Below are positions 45,052-53,738 of a stretch of DNA of 64,000 nt, one piece after another; the stretch's first letter is position 1; the number at the start of each line of letters is the position of its first letter. Source of the stretch: Schlegelella_A sp036263655. GTDB lineage: Bacteria; Pseudomonadota; Gammaproteobacteria; Burkholderiales; Burkholderiaceae_C. The notes below the pieces were generated by a model. It ran no database searches and was not told where the DNA came from. It saw only the letters and a list, made by a program, of their open reading frames with translations. Location: positions 5,307-69,306 of the forward strand of contig DATAGP010000017.1 of assembly GCA_036263655.1 (NCBI GenBank). The letters run 5' to 3'. The position numbers and the translations under genes were made by a program.

Positions 45052-46329
45052 TCAGAGCTTGATCTGCGCCGTCTCGATCCACTTCCAGAAGTCGGCACCG
45101 GCCGGCTTCTGCAGCTGGTCGGAGTACATCGTGTCGATGCTGCCGAGCGTCGGGAAGTCGAAGCGGTTGTTGTGCGTCGTGATGCCCTGGTAGAAGGTCT
45201 GCTCGGCGATGTGGTCCTTGCGCATCTGGCCGGGGCCGCCGAGCGACTCGACCTTGATGCCCTCCATGGCGCTGATGACGTCTTCCTTGCCCGGCCAGGC
45301 GTTCTTCGCCTTCTGTGCCGCCTCGACGCCGGCCTTGTAGACCTGCATCGCGAAGTAGGCGCGGTCGGCCTCCCAGTGCGGGTAGTCCTTGTACTTGGCC
45401 TCGTACTCCTGCACGAACTGCTTCTGCAGGGCGCTCGCCTTCGGATGGTCGAAGTAGAGCGTGTTGTGGCCGAAGATCATCCCCTCCGGCGTGAACGCCT
45501 TCTTGAGGCCGGTGTGCTGGAAGCCGGCGGCGGGGAACACGAACTTGGTGCCGCCCTCCATCAGGCCGGCGGCGTGCGCCGTGCGCATGAAGATCGGCAG
45601 GTCGGCGAAGAGCAGCGACGAGAACACCAGGTCCGGCTTGGCGGCCTTCAGCGCCGCCACGTGCGAGTTGAGGTCGGTGGTGCCGACCTTCGGCCACTGG
45701 TCGGCGACGACCGTGTGCTCGATGCCGAACTTCTTCAGCAGCGCCTGAAAGGCGGCGAAGTTGTTGCGGCCGTAGGAGTAGTCCGGGTTGATGCCGGCAA
45801 CCGTCTTGAACTTGCCCTTCCAGTGCTTGACGGCGAGCAGCGACCCCATCACGGCCTCGCACTCGTTGTCGGTGCTGCGGAACACGTAGCGCGGGTTGGG
45901 CATGGTCTCCTTGACGCCGTCCTGCGTCGTGCCGTCCCAGAAGATGAGCATCGCCTTCATCTCCTCGGCGACGGCGCCCATGGCCAGGCTCACGCCCGAG
46001 GAGACGATGCCCTGCACGCAGTCGACCTTGTCCTGCAGGACGAGCTTTCTCAGGCGCTCGATCGAGTCTTTCGGGTTGGTCTCCTCCTCGACGATCAGCT
46101 CGACCTTGCGGCCGGCGATGCCGCCGCCGGCATTGATGCGCTCGACGGCGTACTGCGTGCCGCGCAGGCCGCATTCGCCGATGGTGCCGGCGATGCCGGC
46201 CTTCGGCGCGATGACGCCGACGCGGACGGCCTGGGCTTGCGCCAGGGCGGGAACGCCGAGGAAGGGCTGGGCGGCGAGGACGCCGGCGCCGCCGAGTCCC
46301 TGCACGATCTTTCTGCGCTTGAGGTTCAT
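45052..46329 (-). CDS. Branched-chain-type ABC transporter substrate-binding protein
   Basis: A 425-residue type I periplasmic binding protein. The N terminus MNLKRRKIVQGLGGAGVLAA has a twin-arginine-like start with probable cleavage after PALAQA, suggesting Tat export. The mature part begins VRVGVIAPKAGIAGTIGECG, the usual start of HAAT-family proteins, and INAGGGIAGRKVELIVEEE is conserved. The ligand is unknown: an amino acid, an amide or a carboxylate such as urea or aromatic acids are all transported by relatives. Confidence 0.92.
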   Translation of the reverse strand: MNLKRRKIVQGLGGAGVLAAQPFLGVPALAQAQAVRVGVIAPKAGIAGTIGECGLRGTQYAVERINAGGGIAGRKVELIVEEETNPKDSIERLRKLVLQDKVDCVQGIVSSGVSLAMGAVAEEMKAMLIFWDGTTQDGVKETMPNPRYVFRSTDNECEAVMGSLLAVKHWKGKFKTVAGINPDYSYGRNNFAAFQALLKKFGIEHTVVADQWPKVGTTDLNSHVAALKAAKPDLVFSSLLFADLPIFMRTAHAAGLMEGGTKFVFPAAGFQHTGLKKAFTPEGMIFGHNTLYFDHPKASALQKQFVQEYEAKYKDYPHWEADRAYFAMQVYKAGVEAAQKAKNAWPGKEDVISAMEGIKVESLGGPGQMRKDHIAEQTFYQGITTHNNRFDFPTLGSIDTMYSDQLQKPAGADFWKWIETAQIKL

Positions 46330-46373
46330 GTCGTCTCCTTGGTTTGCGGTGCGACCGCTTCTGTCATGACCGA

Positions 46374-47021
46374 TCACGCGTCTGCGTCGACGCTGTCGCG
46401 AGTGAACCGTTCGATGGCGTCGACCAGCTTGTCCGTCGCTCGCGCCGCGCCCGCTTCGTCGGCATCGGCGATGGCCCGGGCGATGGCGGCATGCAGCTGC
46501 GCCGTGAGGGGCATGTCGGCCGCCTGCTTGTAGTGGATGTACCAGAAGCGGCGCGACAGGCCGTGCAGCAGCGTCATCGCCCCGATCGCGAACTCGTTGT
46601 GCGTGGCTGCCGCCTGCAGCGAATTGAACTCGCGGTCGGTGCGCATGAAGGTGACGTCGTCGTTGGCGGCGGCGGAGGCCTCGAACGCGTCGGCCAGGCG
46701 GCGGAAGGCGTCGCGCTCGGACGCCGTGGCGCGCCGCGCCGCCGAGCGCGAGATCAGCCGCTCGAGCTCGCGCCGCACCTCGAGCAGGCGGAGCTGGCTC
46801 TTGACGTTGATCTCCGAGACCATCACGCCGCGCCGCGGCAGGATGTTGACCAGGCGCTCGCGGGCGAGCCGCTGCAGCGCCTCGCGGATCGGCGTGCGGC
46901 CGATGCCGAGCCGCTCCGAGAGCTCGGCCTCGGACACCACCGCGCCGGGTGCGAGTTGCAGGGTGACGATCATCTCTTCCAGATCGGCATAGGCGCGATC
47001 GGTCAGGCTGGCCGCGCTCAG
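46374..47021 (-). CDS. GntR-family regulator with FCD domain, probable CTG start
   Basis: A regulator with an N-terminal winged helix (SEAELSERLGIGRTPIREAL is the recognition helix) and a C-terminal all-helical FCD ligand domain (EVRRELERLISRSAARRA, and REFNSLQAAATHNEF). The first GntR helix (SLTDRAYADLEEMI) is encoded upstream of the first ATG at 46973. No ATG, GTG or TTG lies upstream in frame, but a CTG at 47021 overlaps the preceding stop as CTGA, giving 215 residues. From 46973 the protein would be 199 residues with a damaged DNA-binding domain. It probably responds to the transported substrate. Confidence 0.85.
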   Translation of the reverse strand: MSAASLTDRAYADLEEMIVTLQLAPGAVVSEAELSERLGIGRTPIREALQRLARERLVNILPRRGVMVSEINVKSQLRLLEVRRELERLISRSAARRATASERDAFRRLADAFEASAAANDDVTFMRTDREFNSLQAAATHNEFAIGAMTLLHGLSRRFWYIHYKQAADMPLTAQLHAAIARAIADADEAGAARATDKLVDAIERFTRDSVDADA

Positions 47022-47893
47022 TGTTGCCTGCGGTTCTCGACGAGCGACAGGAATTTGTCGTACTCCTTTTCGTCGACGCCGTAGCTGTGGTCGTCATCGG
47101 GGAAGGTGCCCGCCTTGACCTCCGCGATGTACTGCGAGATCCCCTTCACGGCCACCTCGGTCAGGTTGGAGAAGCGCTTGGTGAACTTCGGCTTGAAGTC
47201 GGTGAAGACGCCGAGCAGGTCGTGGCAGAGGAGGATCTGCCCGTCCGTGCCGACGCCGGCGCCGATGCCGATGGTCGGGATCTCGAGCTGCTTCGAGATC
47301 ACGGCGGCGATCTTCGCCGGCACCGCCTCGAACTCGAGCATGAAGCAGCCGGCGTCCTGGATGGCGAAGGCATCGTCGAGGATCTTCATGGCCGCCTCGG
47401 CGGTCCGTCCCTGGATGCGGAAGCCGCCGAACATCGCCACCGTGTGCGGCGTGAGCCCGATGTGCGACGCGGTCGGGATGCCGGCGTCGACCAGCGCCTT
47501 CAGGATGTGCGCCTGCGAGCGGCCGCCCTGCGGCTTGACCGCGTCGCTGGCGGCTTCCTGCATGAAGCGGGTGGCGTTGGCGAGCGCCTTTTCGACCGTG
47601 TGGTAGCTCTGGTAGGGCATGCAGCCGAGGACGAAGGTGTTCGGCGCCCCGCGGCGGATCGCCGACGCGTGCATGACCATCATGTCCATGGTCGCGGGGA
47701 TGGTGTTCGGATGGCCGTGCGCGATCATGGCCAGGCTGTCGCCCACCACCGCGACGTCGACACCGGCCATCTCGGCCCAGCGCGCCGAGGTGTAGTCGGG
47801 AACCGACATGTAGACCATCTTCTCGCCGCTGCGCTTGGACTCGCGGATATCCTGGATCGTCCGCTTCTTGCGCGCCTGCCCGGGCTCTGCCAC
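47018..47893 (-). CDS. PanB-like (ketopantoate hydroxymethyltransferase family) protein, altered metal site
   Basis: A 291-residue TIM barrel clearly homologous to PanB (VVGDSLAMIAHGH, SAIRRGAPN, HIGLTPHTVAMFGGFRIQGR, IPTIGIGAGVGTDGQILL). Aligned by eye with E. coli PanB, Asp45 is Asp52, Lys112 is Lys120 and catalytic Glu181 is Glu189. The metal ligand Asp84 is Cys91 and Glu114 is Gln122. This argues against normal ketopantoate synthesis. There is also a C-terminal tail of about 20 residues. It is first in the operon with the GntR regulator and the liv-type importer, so a catabolic role is more likely than pantothenate synthesis. An automated label of panB would probably mislead. Confidence 0.85.
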   Translation of the reverse strand: MAEPGQARKKRTIQDIRESKRSGEKMVYMSVPDYTSARWAEMAGVDVAVVGDSLAMIAHGHPNTIPATMDMMVMHASAIRRGAPNTFVLGCMPYQSYHTVEKALANATRFMQEAASDAVKPQGGRSQAHILKALVDAGIPTASHIGLTPHTVAMFGGFRIQGRTAEAAMKILDDAFAIQDAGCFMLEFEAVPAKIAAVISKQLEIPTIGIGAGVGTDGQILLCHDLLGVFTDFKPKFTKRFSNLTEVAVKGISQYIAEVKAGTFPDDDHSYGVDEKEYDKFLSLVENRRQH

Positions 47894-47973
47894 GCCTTGT
47901 CCCTTCCTTGACGCAGGTCCTGATGTACGACTAATATATCAGCCGTTCTCACCGCGTTGTACGGGTGTTTCCC

Positions 47974-48804
47974 ATGATGACCGATCGCCAGCGCGCCTTC
48001 CGCGCCAAGTACCTTTCCGAGATCAGCCCGTGGTACAGCGGCCTGCTGCACATCGGCGTCATGTACGCCGCCGGCATCGGCGCCGTCGCCTGGTGCGTGA
48101 GCCGGATGCAGAACGCCACCTGGGAGTGGCTGCTGATCGTGCCGGTGGCCCTCGCCGGCAACTTCGCGGAATGGGCGATGCACAAGTACGTGATGCATCG
48201 GCTCATCGACGTCTTCGCGCTGCGCGCCATCTACGACCGGCACACGCGCCAGCACCACCAGTACTTCACCGACAACGATCACACGATCCACAGCGTCAAG
48301 GAATTCCGCATCGTCTTCTTCCCGTGGCGCGTGCTGCTCGTCCTCGGCGTCATGGGCGGCCTGCTGGGCTGGCTGGCGGCGACCGTCATCAACCCGAACG
48401 CCGGCTACGTCGTCTTCATCACGATGATCGGCCACTACATGGTCTACGAGACCTTCCACTTCTGCTGCCACGTGCCGGACAACGCCTTCGTCCGCAAGAT
48501 GCCGCTCATCAACACCATCCGGCGCCATCATGCGGCGCACCACAACATGGGAATCATGATGCACTGCAACATGAACCTCACGTTCGCGGTCGCCGACTGG
48601 GCGATGAAGACCAGCGACCTGAACCGCGGCCTGCTCGGCCACCTGTTCAACGGCACCAGCGAGGAGCACATCAAGCCGGAGCTGAAGCCCGTCGTGGCGC
48701 GCTTCCGCACCGCCGAGACGCAGAACGAGCGCTGCACCCTCGACGGCCCGAAGCTGAGCGAGGACGAGCTGCGCACGCTGGCACGCGCCGGCAGCCCGGC
48801 CTGA
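47974..48804 (+). CDS. Fatty-acid hydroxylase/sterol desaturase-superfamily membrane protein
   Basis: A 276-residue di-iron membrane protein with four hydrophobic segments (about 24-45, 52-68, 112-132, 137-157). The His clusters are EWAMHKYVMHR, HTRQHHQYF, HFCCH and RRHHAAHHNMG, the pattern of the fatty-acid hydroxylase superfamily. The substrate is a lipid of unknown type. The start at ATG 47974 or 47977 is preferred; a GTG at 47965 is possible. It is divergent from the panB-like operon across 80 bases. Confidence 0.87.
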   Translation: MMTDRQRAFRAKYLSEISPWYSGLLHIGVMYAAGIGAVAWCVSRMQNATWEWLLIVPVALAGNFAEWAMHKYVMHRLIDVFALRAIYDRHTRQHHQYFTDNDHTIHSVKEFRIVFFPWRVLLVLGVMGGLLGWLAATVINPNAGYVVFITMIGHYMVYETFHFCCHVPDNAFVRKMPLINTIRRHHAAHHNMGIMMHCNMNLTFAVADWAMKTSDLNRGLLGHLFNGTSEEHIKPELKPVVARFRTAETQNERCTLDGPKLSEDELRTLARAGSPA

Positions 48805-48919
48805 GGCGCCGACCGGCGGACGCACGGGCCGTCGCCGGGCCCTGCGCTTCGCCCTTGCGGTTCGGCAGTCCGTCGCACGCCACGCGGCGGCGGCGGGGTG
48901 CCGTCCTACACTGGCCGCC

Positions 48920-50164
48920 ATGGCCAACGAGCTCCCGCACGTCGCTTCCTCGGAGCCCCGGGGCAAGCGCAGGGTCGTGATCGGCAGCGCCGTGGCGCTG
49001 CTCGTCGTCGCCGCCGCGGTGCTGGCCTTGCTGCCCAAGATCGGCAGCGGGTTTTCGAAGACCAGCGCCGCGAAGGACAAGCCGCCCGTGCCGCTGGAGT
49101 TCGTCGCCGCCGAGGTGGCGCGCCCGGCGATGGCGCGCCTGCCCGTGGTGGTCGAATTCTCGGGCCCGCTCGTCGCGCCGCGCACGGCGGTGGTCCGCGC
49201 CAAGGCCGCCGGCACCCTGCTCGCGCTGTCGGTGCACGAGGGCAGCCGTGTCCGCGCCGGCCAGGTCATCGGCGAGATCGACCTGGCCGAGATGCAGAGC
49301 AAGGTCGCCGACCGGTCGGCCGTGCTCGAGTCGGCGCAGGCCGCCCTGGTCGAGGCCGAGCGCCAGCATGCGGCGAACGCCAGCCTCGCGGCGCAGAACT
49401 TCATCTCTCCGACGGCGCTGCAGACCTCGCAGGCGCGCCTCGACGCGGCCCGGGCCCAGGTGAAGTCGGCGCAGGCCCAGCTGGCGACCTCGCGCGTCGG
49501 CATCCGCGAGGCGACCCTCGCCGTGCCGATCGCCGGCATCGTCGGCAAGCGCCACGTGGTGCCGGGCGAAAAGGTCACCGCCGAGCAGCAGATCGTCACC
49601 GTGGTCGACCTCTCGACGCTCGAGCTGGCCGGCAGCGTCGGCACGCACGAGGTGTCGCTGCTCCGGGCCGGCCACTCGGCGGCGGTGCGCGTCGAAGGCC
49701 AGGCGACGGCGGTCGCGGGCAGGATCGACCGCATCGCGCCTGCCGCCGAGGCGGGCACCCGCGCGATCGGCGTCGTCGTCGTGCTCGAGAACAAGGGCGA
49801 GCGCTTCCGCGCCGGCCAGTATGCGCAGGCGCGGGTCGAGCTCGCCGACGAGCTGGAGCGGATGACCATTCCCGCCGCGGCCGTGGGGCAGGCGTCCGGG
49901 CAGGACTACGTGTGGACGCTCGAGAAGGGAGCGCTGGTCCGGCGCATCGTCGTGACCGGGCGCCGCGATGCCGCGACGGGGCGCGTCGAGGTCCGCTCGG
50001 GCCTCGCCGACGATGCGCAGGTGCTCGCGGTCCGCTTCGACAACCTCAAGGAAGGTGCGCCCGCCAAGGTGGTGGCCGAGCGCGGCACCGGCGCCTCGGC
50101 GCCTTCGGCCCCGGCCCCGGCGCCGGCGGCCGCCGCATCGGCGGCGGCGCCGTCGCGTTCCTGA
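48920..50164 (+). CDS. RND efflux periplasmic adaptor (membrane fusion protein)
   Basis: A 414-residue HlyD/AcrA-type adaptor. A membrane helix at 19-40 without a lipobox anchors it. The lipoyl half-domains are around PRTAVVRAKAAGTLLALSVH and ATLAVPIAGIVGKRHVVPGE, separated by a short alpha-hairpin (about 125-190), and the beta-barrel follows. The C-terminal 30 residues are Ala/Pro-rich. It bridges the permease to an outer-membrane channel, which is not encoded here. The permease follows after 14 bases. Confidence 0.93.
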   Translation: MANELPHVASSEPRGKRRVVIGSAVALLVVAAAVLALLPKIGSGFSKTSAAKDKPPVPLEFVAAEVARPAMARLPVVVEFSGPLVAPRTAVVRAKAAGTLLALSVHEGSRVRAGQVIGEIDLAEMQSKVADRSAVLESAQAALVEAERQHAANASLAAQNFISPTALQTSQARLDAARAQVKSAQAQLATSRVGIREATLAVPIAGIVGKRHVVPGEKVTAEQQIVTVVDLSTLELAGSVGTHEVSLLRAGHSAAVRVEGQATAVAGRIDRIAPAAEAGTRAIGVVVVLENKGERFRAGQYAQARVELADELERMTIPAAAVGQASGQDYVWTLEKGALVRRIVVTGRRDAATGRVEVRSGLADDAQVLAVRFDNLKEGAPAKVVAERGTGASAPSAPAPAPAAAASAAAPSRS

Positions 50165-50178
50165 GCCGCGCCGCGCCC

Positions 50179-53100
50179 ATGTGGTTCACGCGCGTCTCGA
50201 TCGGCAACCCGGTGTTGGCCACCATGGCGATGGCCGCGCTGTGCGTGCTGGGGCTGTTCTCGTACAGCCAGCTTCGTGTGGAGCGGCTGCCGGACATCGC
50301 GCCGCCCCTGGTCTTCGTCAGCGTCGCCTACCCGGGCGCCTCGCCGGACGCCACCGAGACCGAGCTCACCATCCCCATCGAGCTGGCGCTCAACGGCATC
50401 GCCGGGGTCAAGATGATCCGCTCGAACAGCCTCGAGGGGCGCAGCGAGACGGCGGTCGAGTTCGAGCTCAGCGCCGACATGAGCCGGGCGGTGCAGGAGG
50501 TGCGCGACAAGGTCGCCGCCGTGCAGGCGAGCTTCCCGCGCGACGCCAAGCCGCCATATGTCGCCCGCTTCGACGGTGACAACGCCCAGCCGACGGTCCG
50601 TCTGTCGCTGCTCGGCAGCGAGCGGAGCCCCCGGGAGCTCTCGCTGCTCGCCGACCAGGTGGTCAAGAAGCGGCTCGAGCGGGCGAGCGGCGTCGCCCGC
50701 GTCGACGTCGGCGGCCTGACGGCGCGCCAGGTCCGCATCGACCTCGACCCGCAGCGCCTGCGCGCCCACCAGCTGACGCCGTCGGACGTGGCGACGGCGC
50801 TGCAGCGCGCCAACGCCGACGTGCCGGTCGGCCTGCTCAGCGGCAGCAAGGCGGACGCGATCGTGCGCGTCGAGGGGCGGATCCGCGACGCCAAGGCCTT
50901 CGCCGACGTCGTCGTCGCCCACCGCGGCGGGGCAGTGGTCCGGCTCGCCGACCTCGGCGACGTCGTCGAGCGCGAGCGCGAGCCGACCTCCCTCTCTCGC
51001 GTCGACGGCGTGCCGGCGATCTCGTTCCAGGTCTTCAAGCAGCAGGACGCCAACATCGTCGAGACCGGGGAGGCCATCAAGGCCGCCGCCGAGGAGCTGC
51101 GCAAGTCGATGCCGCCGGGCGTCGAGCTGCGCCTCGTCTACGCCGACAGCGACTGGGTCGCGCGCTCGCTCGCCGGCGTTAAGAGGACGCTGATCGAGGG
51201 CGCCTTGCTGACGGTGGCGATCGTCTTCCTCTTCCTGCACAGCTGGCGCAGCACCGTCATCACCGGACTGACGCTGCCGATCGCCGTCATCTCGTCCTTC
51301 ATCGCCGTCTACCTGTTCGGCTTCACGCTGAACTTCATGACCATGATGGCGCTGTCGCTGTGCATCGGCCTGCTCATCGACGATGCCATCGTCGTGCGCG
51401 AGAACATCGTCCGCCACGTCCACATGGGCAAGGACCACCGCACGGCGGCGCGCGAGGGCACCGAGGAGATCGGCCTGGCGGTAATGGCGACGACCTTCGC
51501 GATCTGCGCCGTGTTCGTTCCGGTGGCGTTCATGAAGGGGATCGTCGGCAAGTTCTTCTTCCCGTTCGGGGTCACCGTCGCCGTGGCCGTGCTGGTGTCG
51601 CTCTTCGTCAGCTTCACCCTCGACCCGATGCTGTCGAGCATCTGGCGCGACCCGCCGACGAACCGGCTGCTGCGCATGCCGATCCTGGGCCAGCTGATGC
51701 GCGGCACCGACCGCCTGCTCGACGTCCTGCACGGCATCTACGAGCGGCTGATCCGCTGGATCTTTTCGGGGCGGCGCTACCGGCTGCCGCTGCCGGCATG
51801 GGGCCGGCCCTTCGGCGCCGACAACCGGCGCGATCCGCAGGCGCCCCGGCAGCTCCGACGGGCGACGATCACGCCGCGTCCCATCGTCCTGCTCGTCGGC
51901 GTCGCCAGCTTCGTCGCGGCGATCGGCCTGGCGAAGCTGGTCGGGACCGAGTTCATCCCCGAGAGCGACAACAGCTACATCCAGCTCAACATCGGCCTGC
52001 CGGTGGGCACCAGCCTGCAGCGCGGCAGCGACAAGCTGATGCAGGTCGAGGACGTGGTGCGCAGGCTCCCGGAGGTGCGCATGATCTCGACCACGATCGG
52101 CGACACCGGCAACGGCAGCCGCAACTCGGCCAGCCTCGCGCTGCAGCTCGTCAAGCCGTCCGAGCGCAAGCGCACGCAGCGCGAGGTCGAAAACGCCATT
52201 CGCGAGGCACTCAAGCCGATCCCGGGCATCGAGGTGACGCTCGGCAACTTCACGATCTACGTCGCCCTGCTCGGCCCCGACACGAAGGTGCTCGATGCCG
52301 AGGTGCAGCGCCTGGCCGAGCGGGTCGCGAAGGTGCCTGGCATCGCCGATCTCACCACCTCCGTCAAGCCCGGGCTGCCGGCCTACGCCGTCCGCCTGAA
52401 GCAGGACGCCGTGCGCGAGCTCGGCCTGACCACGACGCAGCTCGCCGCCAGCCTGCGCGCCTTCGTCAACGGCGACGTCGCCACCTGGTGGACGTCGCCC
52501 GACGGGCAGCAGGTCGACGTCGAGCTGCGCCTGCCGCAGACCGCGCGCGAGAACGTCGGCCAGCTCGACGACCTGCCGGTCGCCTACGCGCGCGACGGCA
52601 CGCCCATCGCGCTGTCACGGGTCGCCGACATCGTGCCGATCGAGAACCCGGTCGTCATCAAGCGGCAGGACCTGCAGCGGCGCCAGGCGATCTACGCCGG
52701 CACCCAGGGCCGGCCGAGCGGCGACGTCGGCGCCGACGTGCAGAAGATCGTCAAGGAGACGCAGCTTCCGCCCGGCTATCGCTTCGACGTCGGCGGGCAG
52801 ACGAAGGAGCAGGCGGAGGCGTTTCAGGGCGTGGTGATGGCGCTGGGGGCCGCCGTCATCTTCATCTACATCGTGCTGGCTTCGCAGTTCGGCAGCTTCC
52901 TGCAGCCGATCGCGATCATGGCGTCGCTGCCGCTGGCGCTGATCGGCGTGATGCTGGCGCTGCTCTTCACGCGCTCGACGCTGAACCTGTTCTCGATGAT
53001 CGGGCTGGTGATGCTCATGGGCCTGGTGACGAAGAACGCCATCCTGCTCGTCGACTTCGCCAACCATGGCCGGCGCAACGGCCTGGGCATGGCCGAGGCG

Positions 53101-53391
53101 CTGCTCCAGGCGGGGCTGGTGCGCATGCGGCCGATCATCATGACGACGGCTGCGATGGTCTTCGGCATGCTGCCGCTGGCCCTCGCCCTCAGCGAAGGCG
53201 GCGAGATCCAGGCGCCGATGGGCCGCGCCATCATCGGCGGCGTCATCACCTCGACGCTGCTCACGCTCGTCGTCGTGCCCGTGCTCTACAGCTACCTGGT
53301 GCGCGATCGCCGCGCCGTGCTGCCCCGCGAGGCCGTGCCGACGCTTGCAGGGGGCTCGATGGCCGCGCACATGCCTGCGTCGAAGGACTGA
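50179..53391 (+). CDS. RND efflux permease (AcrB/MexB family)
   Basis: A 1070-residue proton-driven pump with 12 membrane helices and two periplasmic porter regions. The proton-relay Asp pair is in LCIGLLIDDAIVVREN (helix 4) and the Lys in MGLVTKNAILLVDFAN (helix 10). The region after helix 6 carries an insertion of about 40 residues rich in Arg and Pro (SGRRYRLPLPAWGRPFGADN onward, about residues 532-570) that is absent from AcrB. Pump substrates cannot be predicted. No regulator or outer-membrane factor is adjacent. Confidence 0.93.
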   Translation: MWFTRVSIGNPVLATMAMAALCVLGLFSYSQLRVERLPDIAPPLVFVSVAYPGASPDATETELTIPIELALNGIAGVKMIRSNSLEGRSETAVEFELSADMSRAVQEVRDKVAAVQASFPRDAKPPYVARFDGDNAQPTVRLSLLGSERSPRELSLLADQVVKKRLERASGVARVDVGGLTARQVRIDLDPQRLRAHQLTPSDVATALQRANADVPVGLLSGSKADAIVRVEGRIRDAKAFADVVVAHRGGAVVRLADLGDVVEREREPTSLSRVDGVPAISFQVFKQQDANIVETGEAIKAAAEELRKSMPPGVELRLVYADSDWVARSLAGVKRTLIEGALLTVAIVFLFLHSWRSTVITGLTLPIAVISSFIAVYLFGFTLNFMTMMALSLCIGLLIDDAIVVRENIVRHVHMGKDHRTAAREGTEEIGLAVMATTFAICAVFVPVAFMKGIVGKFFFPFGVTVAVAVLVSLFVSFTLDPMLSSIWRDPPTNRLLRMPILGQLMRGTDRLLDVLHGIYERLIRWIFSGRRYRLPLPAWGRPFGADNRRDPQAPRQLRRATITPRPIVLLVGVASFVAAIGLAKLVGTEFIPESDNSYIQLNIGLPVGTSLQRGSDKLMQVEDVVRRLPEVRMISTTIGDTGNGSRNSASLALQLVKPSERKRTQREVENAIREALKPIPGIEVTLGNFTIYVALLGPDTKVLDAEVQRLAERVAKVPGIADLTTSVKPGLPAYAVRLKQDAVRELGLTTTQLAASLRAFVNGDVATWWTSPDGQQVDVELRLPQTARENVGQLDDLPVAYARDGTPIALSRVADIVPIENPVVIKRQDLQRRQAIYAGTQGRPSGDVGADVQKIVKETQLPPGYRFDVGGQTKEQAEAFQGVVMALGAAVIFIYIVLASQFGSFLQPIAIMASLPLALIGVMLALLFTRSTLNLFSMIGLVMLMGLVTKNAILLVDFANHGRRNGLGMAEALLQAGLVRMRPIIMTTAAMVFGMLPLALALSEGGEIQAPMGRAIIGGVITSTLLTLVVVPVLYSYLVRDRRAVLPREAVPTLAGGSMAAHMPASKD

Positions 53392-53738
53392 GGATTCATC
53401 CGGCCGCGCCGGCAGGTAGCGGCAGCGTCAGGGCTGGGTTGCAACGAGCGGCAGAGCGGCGGTGCCACCTGTGTTCTCCGGCCCACGCTCGCGGTCGACT
53501 ACCGAGGAACCACCACGGCTACCTCGTCAAGACCAGGGTGCGGCACCGACAGCCGGGGCGACCGCGAATGGGGCCTGCGCCCACAGGCGGCACCACCGCT
53601 GCAGGTGACGCCGCAGGTCGGGGTGCATGCCGACCGCTCGGCAGGACCGGGGCTTCGGGCGCAGGCTTCATGCGCCGTCGCCCCGCTGTCGGCGCGCTGG
53701 CCGAATCGACCACGGCCGGAGCGGCCGGCCGAGCCGGA
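53392..53738. other. Intergenic region, 347 bases, no gene found
   Basis: This stretch between the convergent RND permease and gcvP holds no convincing coding sequence; short open frames on both strands lack ribosome sites and family-like sequence. Its GC content resembles the neighbourhood, so no foreign insertion is indicated. The only structured piece is the hairpin at 53714-53730. Confidence 0.6.
53714..53730. terminator. Hairpin downstream of gcvP
   Basis: GGCCGG and CCGGCC form a perfect 6-bp stem with a 5-base loop, nine bases past the gcvP stop. No U-tract follows, so the terminator call is weak. Confidence 0.35.

Noticed and set aside
53519..53713. Short minus-strand frame of 64 codons in the RND-gcvP gap
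   Set aside because: No ribosome binding site, Arg/Pro-rich composition, and overlaps other equally open frames.
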